Positions 8,123 through 16,888 of a stretch of DNA of 64,000 nucleotides are shown here, piece by piece. Position 1 is the stretch's first letter, and each line of letters opens with the position of its first letter. The notes beneath the pieces are model-generated. The model saw nothing but the letters and a program-made list of their open reading frames with translations. It ran no database searches and was not told where the DNA came from. This stretch comes from Jidongwangia harbinensis (lineage in GTDB: Bacteria; Actinomycetota; Actinomycetes; Mycobacteriales; Micromonosporaceae), in contig NZ_JAIWNC010000025.1 of NCBI RefSeq assembly GCF_020216025.1, positions 62,001 through 126,000 on the forward strand, given 5' to 3'. A program made the translations under genes and the position numbers.

Positions 8123-9367
8123 ATGAGTTCGCCCACCCGCACCAGCTCGCCGGCGGCGCCGGTGGACCGGCGTCCCCGGGTCACCGTCCTCGCCGGGTTC
8201 TCCGCCGAGGCCACCGCCGCCGTCGGGCGCAGCCTGCTGGTGACCGACCGGCGGCTCCTGCTGGTCTCCCACGACGTGCGCCGGATCCGGGACGGCCTGG
8301 TACGCCGGACCGTGCGCAGCGCCGACGCCGTCCTGGAGAACGAGGCCGTCGAACTGGTCCACGGCTGCGTGTCCTGCACCCTCCACGAGGACGTGCTGCC
8401 CACGCTGATCCGGCTGGCCCGGCAACGACCGGACAGCGACCTGCTGCTCGCCCTGCCGCCGGTGATCGAGCCGGAAGCGCTGGCCACCGCCTGCCGGCAC
8501 GCCGGCGCGGCCGAGACACTGCGCTTCGACTCCTACGTCACCGTGGTCGAGGCGGCCGGCTTCCTCGACGACATCAGCAGCACCGACGACCTGCGCGACC
8601 GCGACCTGCACGCCGCCGACGGGGACCGCCGCGGCGTCGCCGACGTGGTGGCCCGCCAGGTCGAGTACGCCGACACCATCGTGGTCTGGGGCCGCCCGCA
8701 GTACGACGTCCTCGACGACGCCCGGCTCACCGCGCTGCTGCACCGCCTCGCGCCGTGGGCCACCCACCTGCGCGTCGGCGACACCGAGACCATCGACTGC
8801 ACCGCCCTCGCCGCCCGCCTGCGCCGCACCGGCCGGCACGACCCGGAGACCCCGGGCATCCTCGGCCGCGCCCTCGCCGGCTTCCCCATCGGCATCGACG
8901 ACCCCGGCGGCGACCACGGCGCCAACTCGGTGCTGTTCCGGTCCCGCCGCCCGTTCCACCCGGGCCGCCTGCACGCCGTGCTGGACGACCTGACCGGCGA
9001 GTCGCTGCGCGGGCGCGGTCACCTGTGGATCGCCAGCCAGCCGGACACCGTGATCGGCTGGGAGTCCGCCGGTGGCGGCATCCGGCTGACCGGCCTCGGG
9101 CACTGGCTCGCCGCCCAGCCGGCCGAGGCGTGGGACGAGGCGAGCGACCTGCGGCGGCTGGCCGCCGACCTGGACTGGGACCCGTACTACGGTGACCGGC
9201 GTACCGTCCTCGCCCTGATCGGCCTGCGCCTGGACGCCGGCACGGTCACGGCGCGGCTGACCGGCTGCCTGCTCACCGACGCCGAACTCGCCGACGGGTT
9301 CGCGGCGTGGGCCGCCCTGCTGGACCCGTTCGCGGGCCTCTTCGGACCGGCCGGCACGCCCGCCTAG
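8123..9367 (+). CDS. CobW/COG0523-family putative zinc chaperone lacking a canonical P-loop
   Basis: A 414-residue protein of the COG0523 metal-chaperone family. The metal-site motif appears as HGCVSCTLHEDVLP (family CxCC replaced by CxxC), and the C-terminal CobW domain follows (LFRSRRPFHPGRLHAVLDDL, then GHLWIASQPDTVIGWESAG). In the position of the GTP-binding Walker A (GFLGAGKT in the family) it reads GFSAEATAAV, without the lysine and serine/threonine, so nucleotide binding is doubtful. The Zur-type box upstream suggests expression under zinc limitation, as for other actinobacterial COG0523 genes. The start at 8123 was chosen because the longer frame would run through the operator. Confidence 0.85.
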   Translation: MSSPTRTSSPAAPVDRRPRVTVLAGFSAEATAAVGRSLLVTDRRLLLVSHDVRRIRDGLVRRTVRSADAVLENEAVELVHGCVSCTLHEDVLPTLIRLARQRPDSDLLLALPPVIEPEALATACRHAGAAETLRFDSYVTVVEAAGFLDDISSTDDLRDRDLHAADGDRRGVADVVARQVEYADTIVVWGRPQYDVLDDARLTALLHRLAPWATHLRVGDTETIDCTALAARLRRTGRHDPETPGILGRALAGFPIGIDDPGGDHGANSVLFRSRRPFHPGRLHAVLDDLTGESLRGRGHLWIASQPDTVIGWESAGGGIRLTGLGHWLAAQPAEAWDEASDLRRLAADLDWDPYYGDRRTVLALIGLRLDAGTVTARLTGCLLTDAELADGFAAWAALLDPFAGLFGPAGTPA

Positions 9368-9380
9368 GCGCAGCCGCGAC

Positions 9381-9425
9381 GGTGGTGGTGGTGGTGGTGG
9401 TGGTGGTGGTGTTGTTGTTGTTGTT
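9381..9425 (+). repeat. Trinucleotide microsatellite (GGT)10(GTT)5
   Basis: Ten uninterrupted GGT units are followed by five GTT units. The run starts 13 bp after the CobW-family stop codon and abuts the first palindromic element. Such runs are rare and slip readily during replication, so its length may vary between strains. Confidence 0.95.
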
Positions 9426-9494
9426 CCACTGGAGCGCACCAGTGGTACACCAGCGTCGGTATGAGCACCCGATAACGACCGTGGTGTTCCACTG
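9426..9494. repeat. Palindromic repeat element, copy A (hairpin)
   Basis: It begins with CCACTGG-AGCGCA-CCAGTGG. The following unit, 9439-9494, folds as a hairpin: CAGTGGTACACCA at 9440-9452 pairs with TGGTGTTCCACTG at 9482-9494 at 12 of 13 positions. The inner part, ending GATAACGACC, recurs in copy B. Confidence 0.85.
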
Positions 9495-9678
9495 AGGCGA
9501 TCTCGGCGAGGGCGCTCGGGTGAGTGGTGAGGTGCGGCTCCGGGCGCCCACGCGGCGCGGATCTCGGAGCCGGGAGTGGATGTGGGTGTCGGGGCGTCCG
9601 CTGGAGGGCGTCTGCGCGCCAAGATCAGAGCAAGCCTCCAAGATCTATCAGGGAGGCGCGCACCACCCGCTGATCAAT
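9495..9678. other. Spacer between the repeat copies, no gene recognised
   Basis: About 180 bp with no convincing reading frame. Frames that cross it run into the palindromes and give low-complexity translations. Confidence 0.4.
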
Positions 9679-9791
9679 CAGTGGAACGCCACCGTCGTTA
9701 TAGCGCGCCCGAGACGACGCTGGTGTGCCACTGGAGCGCTCCAGTGGCACACCAGCGCTGCTATGCGGGGCTCGTAACAGCCGTGGTGCAC
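9679..9791. repeat. Palindromic repeat element, copies B and C, head to head
   Basis: Copy B (minus strand, 9679-9737) and copy C (plus strand, 9738-9791) are related to copy A at 9439-9494. They meet at a perfect 40-bp palindrome, 9718-9757, whose half-site reads CGCTGGTGTGCCACTGGAGC. Copy C keeps TAACAGCCGTGGTG but lacks the distal arm. There is no transposase or open frame. The arrangement looks like a small non-autonomous (MITE/REP-type) family. Confidence 0.8.
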
Positions 9792-9859
9792 GCCCCGCCT
9801 CTCCGGTGCGGTGCGGGGCGCACCCGGCCGGCCGGCGTACGCCCCGCCGCGCCCGCAGG

Positions 9860-11323
9860 TCAGCGGTGCCGCCCCCGCACCGCACCGAGCAGCGGGATCA
9901 CGTTGAGCAGCAGTCCGACCACCGCCACACCGGTGACCAGGTTGACTCCGGGGTGGAACTGGCTGAAGTCGGCGACGCCGGTGGGTGTGTCGTCGGCGAT
10001 CAGGGCGGTGAGGACCGCGAGGACCAGCGCGGCGCCGACCTGTCCGGAGGTGTGCACCAGGCCGGAGGCCAGGCCCTGCTCGGAGTCGGCGATGCCGTGC
10101 GTCGCCTGGGCCATGATCGAGCTGAAGCCGAACGCGAACCCGCCGCCGAGCAGCAGCATGGTGGGCAGCACGGTCACCAGGTAGCTCGGCGCGTCGCCCG
10201 CGGTGAGCAGGAACCACGCGTATCCCAGCACCAGCGACGTCATCGAGCTGATCAGCAGGCGCGGGGTTCCGTACCGGTCGATGAGGCGGCCGACGAACGG
10301 CGAGCCGAACGCCACCAGCAGCCCGGCGGGCAGCAGCGCGAGGGCCATCTTCAGCGGGGACCAGCCGAGGACGTTCTGCAGGTAGAGCGTCATCATGAAC
10401 TGGAAGCTGAGGTACGAGCCGAACAGCGCGACCATGCTGAGGTTGGCGCGCACGACCGTGCCGATCCGCAGGATGCCGAGCCGGATCAGCGGGTGTGCGA
10501 TCCGGCTCTCGGTGACCAGGAACGCGGCCAGCAGCGCGACGGCCGCGGCGGCGGAGCCCAGGGTGACCGGGTCGAGCCAGCCGCGGTCCGGCGCGGACAC
10601 CACGGTGTACACCGCCAGCAGCATTCCGGCGGTGAGCGTGGCCGCGCCGACCAGGTCGTGCCCGCCGTCGGCGGCCGGACGGTCCCGGGGGATCAGCGCG
10701 ATGCCGGCGACCAGCGCGGCCAGTGCCAGCGGCACCGGGATGAGGAACGTCCACCGCCAGCCGACGCTGGTGAACAGGCCGCCGAGGATCAGTCCGGAGG
10801 AGTAGCCGCTCGCGCCGAAGACGGAGAACACCGCCAGGGCGCGGTTGCGGGCGGGGCCCTCGCGGAACGTGGTGGTCAGGATGGACAGCGCGGTCGGTGC
10901 GGTGAACGCGGCGGCGAGGCCCTTGACGAAGCGGGTGGCGATGAGCAGGCCGCCGTCGTCGACGAGCCCGCCGACCAGCGACGCCGCGGCGAAGACGCCG
11001 AGCGCGGTGAGGAAGACGGTGCGGCGCCCGAGCAGGTCCGCGGTACGCCCGCCGAGCAGCAGCAGGCCGCCGTAGCCGAGCACGTAGCCGTTGACGATCC
11101 ATTGCAGTGACGTGGTGGAGAGGCCGAGTTCGGCACCGATGGACGGCAGCGCGACGCCGACCATGGAGACGTCGAGTCCGTCGAGGAACAGCACGCCGCA
11201 GAGCACCGCCAGGACGCCCCACAGGCGCGGGGTCCACCGCTGTTCGTGCTGGTGGGTGGCGGGTGCCGGAACGGCCGGAGCGGTACGGGTCGCCGTCGCG
11301 TCGACGACTTCTGGGATAGTCAC
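9860..11323 (-). CDS. MFS transporter, EmrB/QacA (DHA2) type
   Basis: A 487-residue multi-helix exporter. LFLDGLDVSMVGVALPSI in helix 1, the loop GGRTADLLGRRTVFL after helix 2, and the long helix-rich C-terminal half match 14-helix proton/drug antiporters. The N-terminal 30 residues are polar. The ATG at 11323 faces the divergent marR-type gene across about 100 bp holding repeated operator-like sites, so export of a toxic ligand induced through MarR is likely. The substrate cannot be inferred. The gene ends 69 bp from the palindromic repeat block. Confidence 0.9.
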   Translation of the reverse strand: MTIPEVVDATATRTAPAVPAPATHQHEQRWTPRLWGVLAVLCGVLFLDGLDVSMVGVALPSIGAELGLSTTSLQWIVNGYVLGYGGLLLLGGRTADLLGRRTVFLTALGVFAAASLVGGLVDDGGLLIATRFVKGLAAAFTAPTALSILTTTFREGPARNRALAVFSVFGASGYSSGLILGGLFTSVGWRWTFLIPVPLALAALVAGIALIPRDRPAADGGHDLVGAATLTAGMLLAVYTVVSAPDRGWLDPVTLGSAAAAVALLAAFLVTESRIAHPLIRLGILRIGTVVRANLSMVALFGSYLSFQFMMTLYLQNVLGWSPLKMALALLPAGLLVAFGSPFVGRLIDRYGTPRLLISSMTSLVLGYAWFLLTAGDAPSYLVTVLPTMLLLGGGFAFGFSSIMAQATHGIADSEQGLASGLVHTSGQVGAALVLAVLTALIADDTPTGVADFSQFHPGVNLVTGVAVVGLLLNVIPLLGAVRGRHR

Positions 11324-11335
11324 GCGGCGAACTTA

Positions 11336-11377
11336 TATGCGTCTGCATTAGTTGTCGACGCATAGTATGCGTGTGCA
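11336..11377. promoter_or_regulatory. MarR operator region: two TATGCGTnTGCA repeats and an inverted half
   Basis: TATGCGTCTGCA (11336-11347) and TATGCGTGTGCA (11366-11377) are direct repeats exactly 30 bp apart. Between them ACGCATA-G-TATGCGT (11358-11372) forms a 15-bp palindrome. They lie in the divergent promoter between the MFS and MarR genes, the usual place for a MarR autoregulatory site. Confidence 0.65.
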
Positions 11378-11423
11378 AATAATTCAGGTGCATCTACCGT
11401 CGCGGCGGACTAGGATGCGGCAC

Positions 11424-11807
11424 ATGACCTCCGAGCCGGCCCTGCTGAACCGCTGGCGGACGCTTCTGGCCAGCTACAACGCGGTCGCCGCGCAGCTCGA
11501 GCGCGCTCTGCAGGACGCGCACGGCCTCACCATGGGTGAGTTCGAGACGCTCGACCGGCTCGTCGCCGTCTCCTGTGAGAAGCGCCGCATGCAGGATCTT
11601 GCCGCGGACATGTACCTCAGCCAGAGCGCGCTGTCCCGCACCGTGGCCCGGCTGGAGAAGGGCGGCCTGGTCCGCCGCACCCTCTGCGAGGACGACCGCC
11701 GCGGGGTCTTCGTCACGGTGACCGAGGACGGCCTGCGACGGCACGCCGACGCCCGGGTCACCCACCGCGCGATCCTCGCGGAGCACCTCGACGCCTCCGC
11801 CGCCTGA
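11424..11807 (+). CDS. MarR-family transcriptional regulator
   Basis: A 127-residue winged-helix regulator. The recognition region MQDLAADMYLSQSALSRTVARLEKGGLVRR is followed by the wing CEDDRRGVFVTVTEDG, with the DxR signature of MarR proteins. It is slightly short at the C-terminal dimerisation helix but ends normally. The ATG at 11424 has AGGA 8 nt upstream; ATG at 11415 is an alternative. It is divergent from the DHA2 exporter and most likely represses it and itself until a ligand binds. Confidence 0.88.
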   Translation: MTSEPALLNRWRTLLASYNAVAAQLERALQDAHGLTMGEFETLDRLVAVSCEKRRMQDLAADMYLSQSALSRTVARLEKGGLVRRTLCEDDRRGVFVTVTEDGLRRHADARVTHRAILAEHLDASAA

Positions 11808-11848
11808 CCGGCCGAACGCGAACCGCACCGCCGCCCCGATCTCCGACC

Positions 11849-11865
11849 GGCCGCCCGGGGCGGCC
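11849..11865 (+). terminator. Weak hairpin after marR
   Basis: GGCCGC and GCGGCC pair across a 5-nt CCGGG loop, 41 bp after the stop codon. There is no T tract, so termination is uncertain. Confidence 0.3.
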
Positions 11866-11920
11866 ACATTGATCGGCTATATTTGCCGCCGTCGATGCAT
11901 CAAGGTCGGGAGAGTTCCGC

Positions 11921-14900
11921 ATGTCCGTTCGCCGGTGGGCCGCGTCGGCCGCCCTCCTTGTCACGCTCGCCGGCGCCGGCGCCGTGTCGATCGCCACCGC
12001 CGGTCCGGCGTCCGCCGTGACGCTGCCGGCCGGCTTCACCGAACAGGTCGTCCAGACCGGGCTCGACCAGCCGATGAACATCGAGTTCGCCCCGGACGGC
12101 CGGGTCTTCGTGGCCGAGAAGGCCGGCCGGATCAAGGTCTTCGACAGCCTGGACGACGACACCGCCACCGTGTTCGCGGACCTGCGGCCCACCGTGCTGA
12201 ACCTGCACGACCGGGGCCTGCTCGGCCTGGCCCTGCACCCGGAGTTCCCCGCCCAACCCTGGGTGTACGTGCTCTACACCCTCGACGCACCGCCCGGGGA
12301 GACCGCGCCGTACTGGAACGACTCCTGCGCGTCCGTGGGCGGCATCAGCTCCGGCCGGTGCGTGGCCACCTCGCGGCTGTCCCGGCTGCGGGCCGACGGC
12401 GACGTCGCCACCGGTGACGAGCAGGTCCTGGTCGAGGGATGGTGCCAGCAGCTGCCCAGCCACTCGGTCGGCGACCTGCGCTTCGGCCGGGACGGCGCGC
12501 TGTACGTCACGCACGGCGACGGGGCCAGCTCCGACGTCGTCGACTACGGCCAGGTCGGCCGGAACGCGGCGTACCGCAACCCGTGTGGCGACCCGCCGGC
12601 CGACACGATGACCCCGCCGACCGCCGAGGGTGGTGCGCTGCGGTCGCAGGACGTGCGTACCCCGGCCGATCCGACCGACCTCAACGGCGCGCTGCTGCGC
12701 CTGGACCCGGAGACCGGCGCGGCCGCCACCGACAACCCGGCCGCCGACAGCACCGACCCCAACACCCGCCGCATCGTCGCCTACGGCCTGCGCAACCCGT
12801 TCCGCTTCGACATCCGGCCGGGCACCGACGAGGTGTGGCTGGCCGACGTCGGCTGGAACACCGCCGAGGAGATCAACGTCGTCACCGACCCCACCCGGAC
12901 CACCAACTTCGGCTGGCCCTGCTACGAGGGACCGGACCCGCAGGCGGGGTACGACGGCGCCAACCTCGACCTCTGCGAGAGCCTCTACACCGACGGCGGC
13001 CAGACCGACCCGTTCTACCACTTCCGGCACACCGACAAGGTGGTGCCCGGCGAGCCCTGCCCCAGCGGCGGCTCGGCCTGGTCCGGCGTCGCGTTCTACC
13101 CGGCCGGCGGGGGCGCCTACCCCGCCGAGTACGGGGGTGCGGCGTTCCTGGCCGACTACACCCGCAACTGCATCTGGGCGATGCTGCCGGACTCCCCCGG
13201 CGGCGCGCCGGACCCGGACAACCTGCGGACCTTCGCCGCCGCCCCGGCCCACCCCGTCGACCTGGCGATCGGACCGGACGGCGACCTCGTGTACGTCGAC
13301 CCGGCCGGCACCATCCGGCGGATCGCGTTCACCGGCGCGGCGCCGACCGCCGTGGCGTCCGCGACGCCGACCGCCGGCGACGCACCCCTGGAGGTCCGCT
13401 TCGACGGCACGAAGTCCACCGACCCCGAGGCCGGTGAGCTGAGCTACGCCTGGGACTTCACCGACGACGGGACGGTCGACGCCAGCACCGCCACCGCGAC
13501 GCACACCTACGTCGAGGAGGGCACGTACACCGCCCGGCTCCGGGTGACCGACGACGACGGCAACACCGCGACCGCGACCGCCGACATCCAGGTGGGCAAC
13601 TCCGCGCCCACCGCGAGGATCGACAGCCCGGAGGCCGGCACCACCTGGCGGGTGGGCGACACGCTCAGCTTCGCCGGCCGGGCCACCGACCGGGAACAGG
13701 GCGAGCTGCCGCCCTCGGCGCTGCGCTGGCAGCTGGTCCAGCACCACTGCTACACACTGGACAACTGCCACGAGCACGTGGCGCAGACCTGGGACGGGGT
13801 GGCCGGCGGTTCGTTCACCGCCCCGGACCACGAGTACCCGTCGTACCTGGAACTCGTGCTGACCGCCACCGACGCCGGTGGGCTGCGGCACGTCAGCCGT
13901 ACCCGGCTCGATCCGAAGACCGTGGAACTCACCTTCGTCAGCGACCCGCCCGGGCTGCAGGTGTCCGTCGGCAGCACCGCGCAGCGGACGCCGTTCACCC
14001 GGACCGTGATCCAGAACTCGGCGAACTCGGTGAGTGCCGTGACGCCGCAGACGGTCGGCGACGACGTGTACACGTTCGATGAGTGGTCCGACGACGGCGC
14101 GCAGAGCCACGTGCTGACCGCGCCGACGACCGCGACGACCTACACGGCACGGTTCCAGGCCGCGCCGCGGGCGGCCACTCCGGCCACGGCGGCGTGCACC
14201 CCGGGCACCGTCTACGGAGACCCGCTGCCGGCGGAGACGTCGACCGCCACCCGCATCCCGGGCCGGTTCAACTTCCTCGAGGGGCCGGTGTGGGTCGCCG
14301 AGCAGAACCGGTTGCTGGTGTCCGACATGCAGCCCGCGTCCGGGGCACAGGGCGTGCAGCCCTCGGTGATCCGGGCCCTGACGCTGCCCGGCACGTTCTC
14401 GGTGTTCGCGGCCGCCGGCGGCAGCAACGGCCTGGCCCGCGGTGCGGACGGCGGCACCCTGCTCGCCGCGACCCACGACCAGCGCAGCGTGTCCGCGTAC
14501 GACCTCACCGGCGGCGGCCGGACCGCGGTGGCCGAGACGTTCGAGGGCCACCGGTTCCAGTCGCCGAACGACCTGACCACCCGCTCCGACGGGACCGTCT
14601 ACTTCACCGACCCCACGTACCAGCGCGGTAACCGCACCGACGAGATGGGCGGCCGGACCGGCGTGTACCGGGTCCACGACGGTGCCGTCACCCTGGTCGA
14701 CGGCACGCTCACCCAGCCGAACGGCATCGTCCTGTCGCCCGACGAGAAGACGCTCTACGTGGCCGCCGGGAACACCGTGTACCGGTACCCGGTGCTGGCC
14801 GACGGCAGCACCGGGGAGCGCGCCGTGTTCGCCACCGTGCCCAGCGGGGACGGTGCCACGGTCGACTGCGCCGGCAACCTGTACTGGACGTCGCACACCG

Positions 14901-15082
14901 AGGGCCGGGTGCACGTGCTGGCACCGGACGGCCGGACGCTGGGCACGGTTGCGGCCGGCACCAACGCGACCAACGCGGCGTTCGGCGGACCCGACGGCCG
15001 GACGCTGTTCGTCACGTCCGGCACGTGGGGCGACTACGGCGTCTACCGGATCGACCTGAACGTGCCGGGCCTGCCGTACTAG
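11921..15082 (+). CDS. Secreted sugar (GSDH-type) dehydrogenase - PKD - SMP-30/lactonase fusion
   Basis: A 1053-residue exported protein with a Sec signal ending at about PASA (residue 31). Residues about 33-455 are a glucose/sorbosone dehydrogenase beta-propeller (FAPDGRVFVAEKAGRI, DRGLLGLALHPEF, YGLRNPFRFDIRPGTDEVWLADVGWN), the family that oxidises aldoses with PQQ. A PKD domain follows (about 473-562), then a beta-rich linker to about 755. Residues about 760-1053 form an SMP-30/gluconolactonase propeller (LEGPVWVAEQNRLLVSDM, SPNDLTTRSDGTVYFTDPTY, PNGIVLSPDEKTLYVA). Oxidation to a lactone and its hydrolysis could therefore occur on one chain. GGGAGAG precedes the ATG. It converges on the sugar importer genes 3 bp away. 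Confidence 0.88.
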   Translation: MSVRRWAASAALLVTLAGAGAVSIATAGPASAVTLPAGFTEQVVQTGLDQPMNIEFAPDGRVFVAEKAGRIKVFDSLDDDTATVFADLRPTVLNLHDRGLLGLALHPEFPAQPWVYVLYTLDAPPGETAPYWNDSCASVGGISSGRCVATSRLSRLRADGDVATGDEQVLVEGWCQQLPSHSVGDLRFGRDGALYVTHGDGASSDVVDYGQVGRNAAYRNPCGDPPADTMTPPTAEGGALRSQDVRTPADPTDLNGALLRLDPETGAAATDNPAADSTDPNTRRIVAYGLRNPFRFDIRPGTDEVWLADVGWNTAEEINVVTDPTRTTNFGWPCYEGPDPQAGYDGANLDLCESLYTDGGQTDPFYHFRHTDKVVPGEPCPSGGSAWSGVAFYPAGGGAYPAEYGGAAFLADYTRNCIWAMLPDSPGGAPDPDNLRTFAAAPAHPVDLAIGPDGDLVYVDPAGTIRRIAFTGAAPTAVASATPTAGDAPLEVRFDGTKSTDPEAGELSYAWDFTDDGTVDASTATATHTYVEEGTYTARLRVTDDDGNTATATADIQVGNSAPTARIDSPEAGTTWRVGDTLSFAGRATDREQGELPPSALRWQLVQHHCYTLDNCHEHVAQTWDGVAGGSFTAPDHEYPSYLELVLTATDAGGLRHVSRTRLDPKTVELTFVSDPPGLQVSVGSTAQRTPFTRTVIQNSANSVSAVTPQTVGDDVYTFDEWSDDGAQSHVLTAPTTATTYTARFQAAPRAATPATAACTPGTVYGDPLPAETSTATRIPGRFNFLEGPVWVAEQNRLLVSDMQPASGAQGVQPSVIRALTLPGTFSVFAAAGGSNGLARGADGGTLLAATHDQRSVSAYDLTGGGRTAVAETFEGHRFQSPNDLTTRSDGTVYFTDPTYQRGNRTDEMGGRTGVYRVHDGAVTLVDGTLTQPNGIVLSPDEKTLYVAAGNTVYRYPVLADGSTGERAVFATVPSGDGATVDCAGNLYWTSHTEGRVHVLAPDGRTLGTVAAGTNATNAAFGGPDGRTLFVTSGTWGDYGVYRIDLNVPGLPY

Positions 15083-15085
15083 CGG

Positions 15086-15973
15086 TCAGCGGTTCGGGGT
15101 GCCCTGCATGATGCCGGTGATGATCCGGCGGCCCAGGAAGAAGAAGACCAGCAGCAGCGGGATGGTGGCGATGAAGGCACCGGCGAAGGCCAGGGAGAAG
15201 TCCCCGGCGTAGCCGCTGGACAGGGACGACAACGCCACCTGCACGGTCGGGTCGTCCGGGTTGAGCGCCACCAGCGGCCAGAAGAAGTCGTTCCACGAGT
15301 TCATGAACGTCAGGGTGGCGAGCACCGCCGCGGCCGGGCGGGCGGCCGGGCGGACCACGTACCAGAGCACGCCGGCCGTGGTGCAGCCGTCCGCCCGGGC
15401 CGCCTCGATCAGCGTGGTCGGTACGGCGGTCCGCAGGTACTGCGTCATGAAGAACACCCCGAAGCCGCTGACCATCGACGGCACGATGACCGCGGGCAGC
15501 GTGCCGACCAGCTGGAACTTGGCCATCAGCAGGTAGAGCGGGATGATCGCGATCTGGGTGGGGACCATCATCGTGCCGATGATGATCAGCAGCAGCACGT
15601 TGCGCCCGCGGAACCGGAGCTTGGCGAACGCGAACCCGGCGAGCGTCGAGAAGAAGACCACGCTGATCGTGATGGTGCCGGAGACCAGGAAGCTGTTCAC
15701 CAGTGCCCGGGTCATCAGCCCGGTGCCGAACGCGCGTTCGATGTTGTCGAACAGGTTGCCGCCGGGGAACAGCGGCGGCGGCATCTGCGCGACCACCGAG
15801 TTGTCGTGCGACGCCACGACGATCGAGTAGTAGAACGGGAACGCCGAGAAGAACACCAGCGCCAGCAGGCTGAGATAGGTGAGCCGGCTGGGCTGGTGGC
15901 GCAGGAAACCGCGGCGCCGGGACGGGCGCCGCGCCGGCGTGGCGGTCCGGCGTGGGGGCGAGACGACGGCCAT
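15086..15973 (-). CDS. Sugar ABC transporter permease (MalG/CebG-like)
   Basis: A 295-residue inner-membrane permease with six helices. The cytoplasmic EAA loop, read as EAARADGCTTAGVLWYVVRP, contacts the ATPase. A basic, proline-rich N-terminus precedes helix 1. The start codon overlaps the stop of the MalF-like gene (TGATG), so translation is coupled. It is the last gene of a binding protein-permease-permease operon for a carbohydrate; no ATPase gene is present, as is usual in actinomycetes where a shared MsiK-type ATPase serves several importers. Confidence 0.92.
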   Translation of the reverse strand: MAVVSPPRRTATPARRPSRRRGFLRHQPSRLTYLSLLALVFFSAFPFYYSIVVASHDNSVVAQMPPPLFPGGNLFDNIERAFGTGLMTRALVNSFLVSGTITISVVFFSTLAGFAFAKLRFRGRNVLLLIIIGTMMVPTQIAIIPLYLLMAKFQLVGTLPAVIVPSMVSGFGVFFMTQYLRTAVPTTLIEAARADGCTTAGVLWYVVRPAARPAAAVLATLTFMNSWNDFFWPLVALNPDDPTVQVALSSLSSGYAGDFSLAFAGAFIATIPLLLVFFFLGRRIITGIMQGTPNR

Positions 15974-16881
15974 CAGTGCCTCCGGATCCGGCCGAGGAAC
16001 AGGTAGTTGATCGACGCGGCGATCACGATCAGCGCGAACATCAGCCAGGAGGCGGCCGAGGCGTAGCCGAACTCCCAGCGGTTGAAGCCCACCTCGTACA
16101 GGTAGAGCGACAGCGTCTGGAACTGCCGGTCCGAGCCGCCGGAGATCGATCCGCCGCCGAAGAGCAGGGGCTCGGCCAGCACCTGCATGCCGGCGATGGT
16201 GGAGATGATCACGGTGAACACGATCGTCGGCCGGATCGCCGGCACGGTGATCATGCGGAACTGCTGGAACGAGGTGGCGCCGTCCAGGGACGCGGCGGCG
16301 TACAGGTCCTTGGGCACCGCCTGCATGGCGGCCAGGTAGATGAGGGCCGTGTAGCCGGTCCAGCGCCAGACGATCATCGTGGCGATGGCGATCTGCGAGG
16401 ACGCCTGCCCGGCCTGCCAGTCGATCTTGCCGAGCTCGAACAGGCCCAGGAACCAGTTGATCATCCCGTAGTCGCGGCCGAACAACTGCCCGAAGATGAT
16501 CGTCACGGCCACCACGCTGGTGATGTTCGGCAGCAGGGCGCTCATCTGCCAGAACCGCGGCGAGCGCAGTCGCTGGTTCAGCGCGTACGCGAGCAGCAAC
16601 GCCAGCAGCAGCTGCGGCACCATCGACAGCACCAGGATCTGGGCGGTGTTGAGCACCGCGTTCCAGAAGGTGTAGTCGCTGAACAGCCGCCAGTAGTTGT
16701 CCAGGCCGATCCACTGGTGCGTCTCGGCCAGGAAGTCCCAGTCGAAGAAGGACACCCAGGCGGTGTAGATCAGCGGAAAGGCCCCGAACACCCCGAACAG
16801 CAGGAAGAACGGAAGAACGTAGAGGTACGGCGAAGCCTTGACGTCCAACCGGTGGTAACGACTACGACGACGACGAGCCAC
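15973..16881 (-). CDS. Sugar ABC transporter permease (MalF/CebF-like)
   Basis: A 302-residue permease. YLYVLPFFLLFGVFGAFPLIYTAWVSFFDWDF is typical of the first helix and loop of MalF-type subunits. The EAA loop reads DLYAAASLDGATSFQQFRMITVPAIRP. The gene starts 7 bp after the binding-protein stop and overlaps the MalG-like start by one base. It forms the heterodimeric channel with its neighbour. Confidence 0.92.
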   Translation of the reverse strand: MARRRRSRYHRLDVKASPYLYVLPFFLLFGVFGAFPLIYTAWVSFFDWDFLAETHQWIGLDNYWRLFSDYTFWNAVLNTAQILVLSMVPQLLLALLLAYALNQRLRSPRFWQMSALLPNITSVVAVTIIFGQLFGRDYGMINWFLGLFELGKIDWQAGQASSQIAIATMIVWRWTGYTALIYLAAMQAVPKDLYAAASLDGATSFQQFRMITVPAIRPTIVFTVIISTIAGMQVLAEPLLFGGGSISGGSDRQFQTLSLYLYEVGFNRWEFGYASAASWLMFALIVIAASINYLFLGRIRRH

Positions 16882-16888
16882 GCCTCTC

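Noticed and set aside
9307..9777. Small frames through the GGT run and palindromes
   Set aside because: Translations are poly-Val/poly-Thr or repeat-derived, with no ribosome binding site.
9381..9791. Possible CRISPR array or insertion sequence
   Set aside because: Too few units, unequal spacing, units inverted relative to one another, no spacers, cas genes or transposase.
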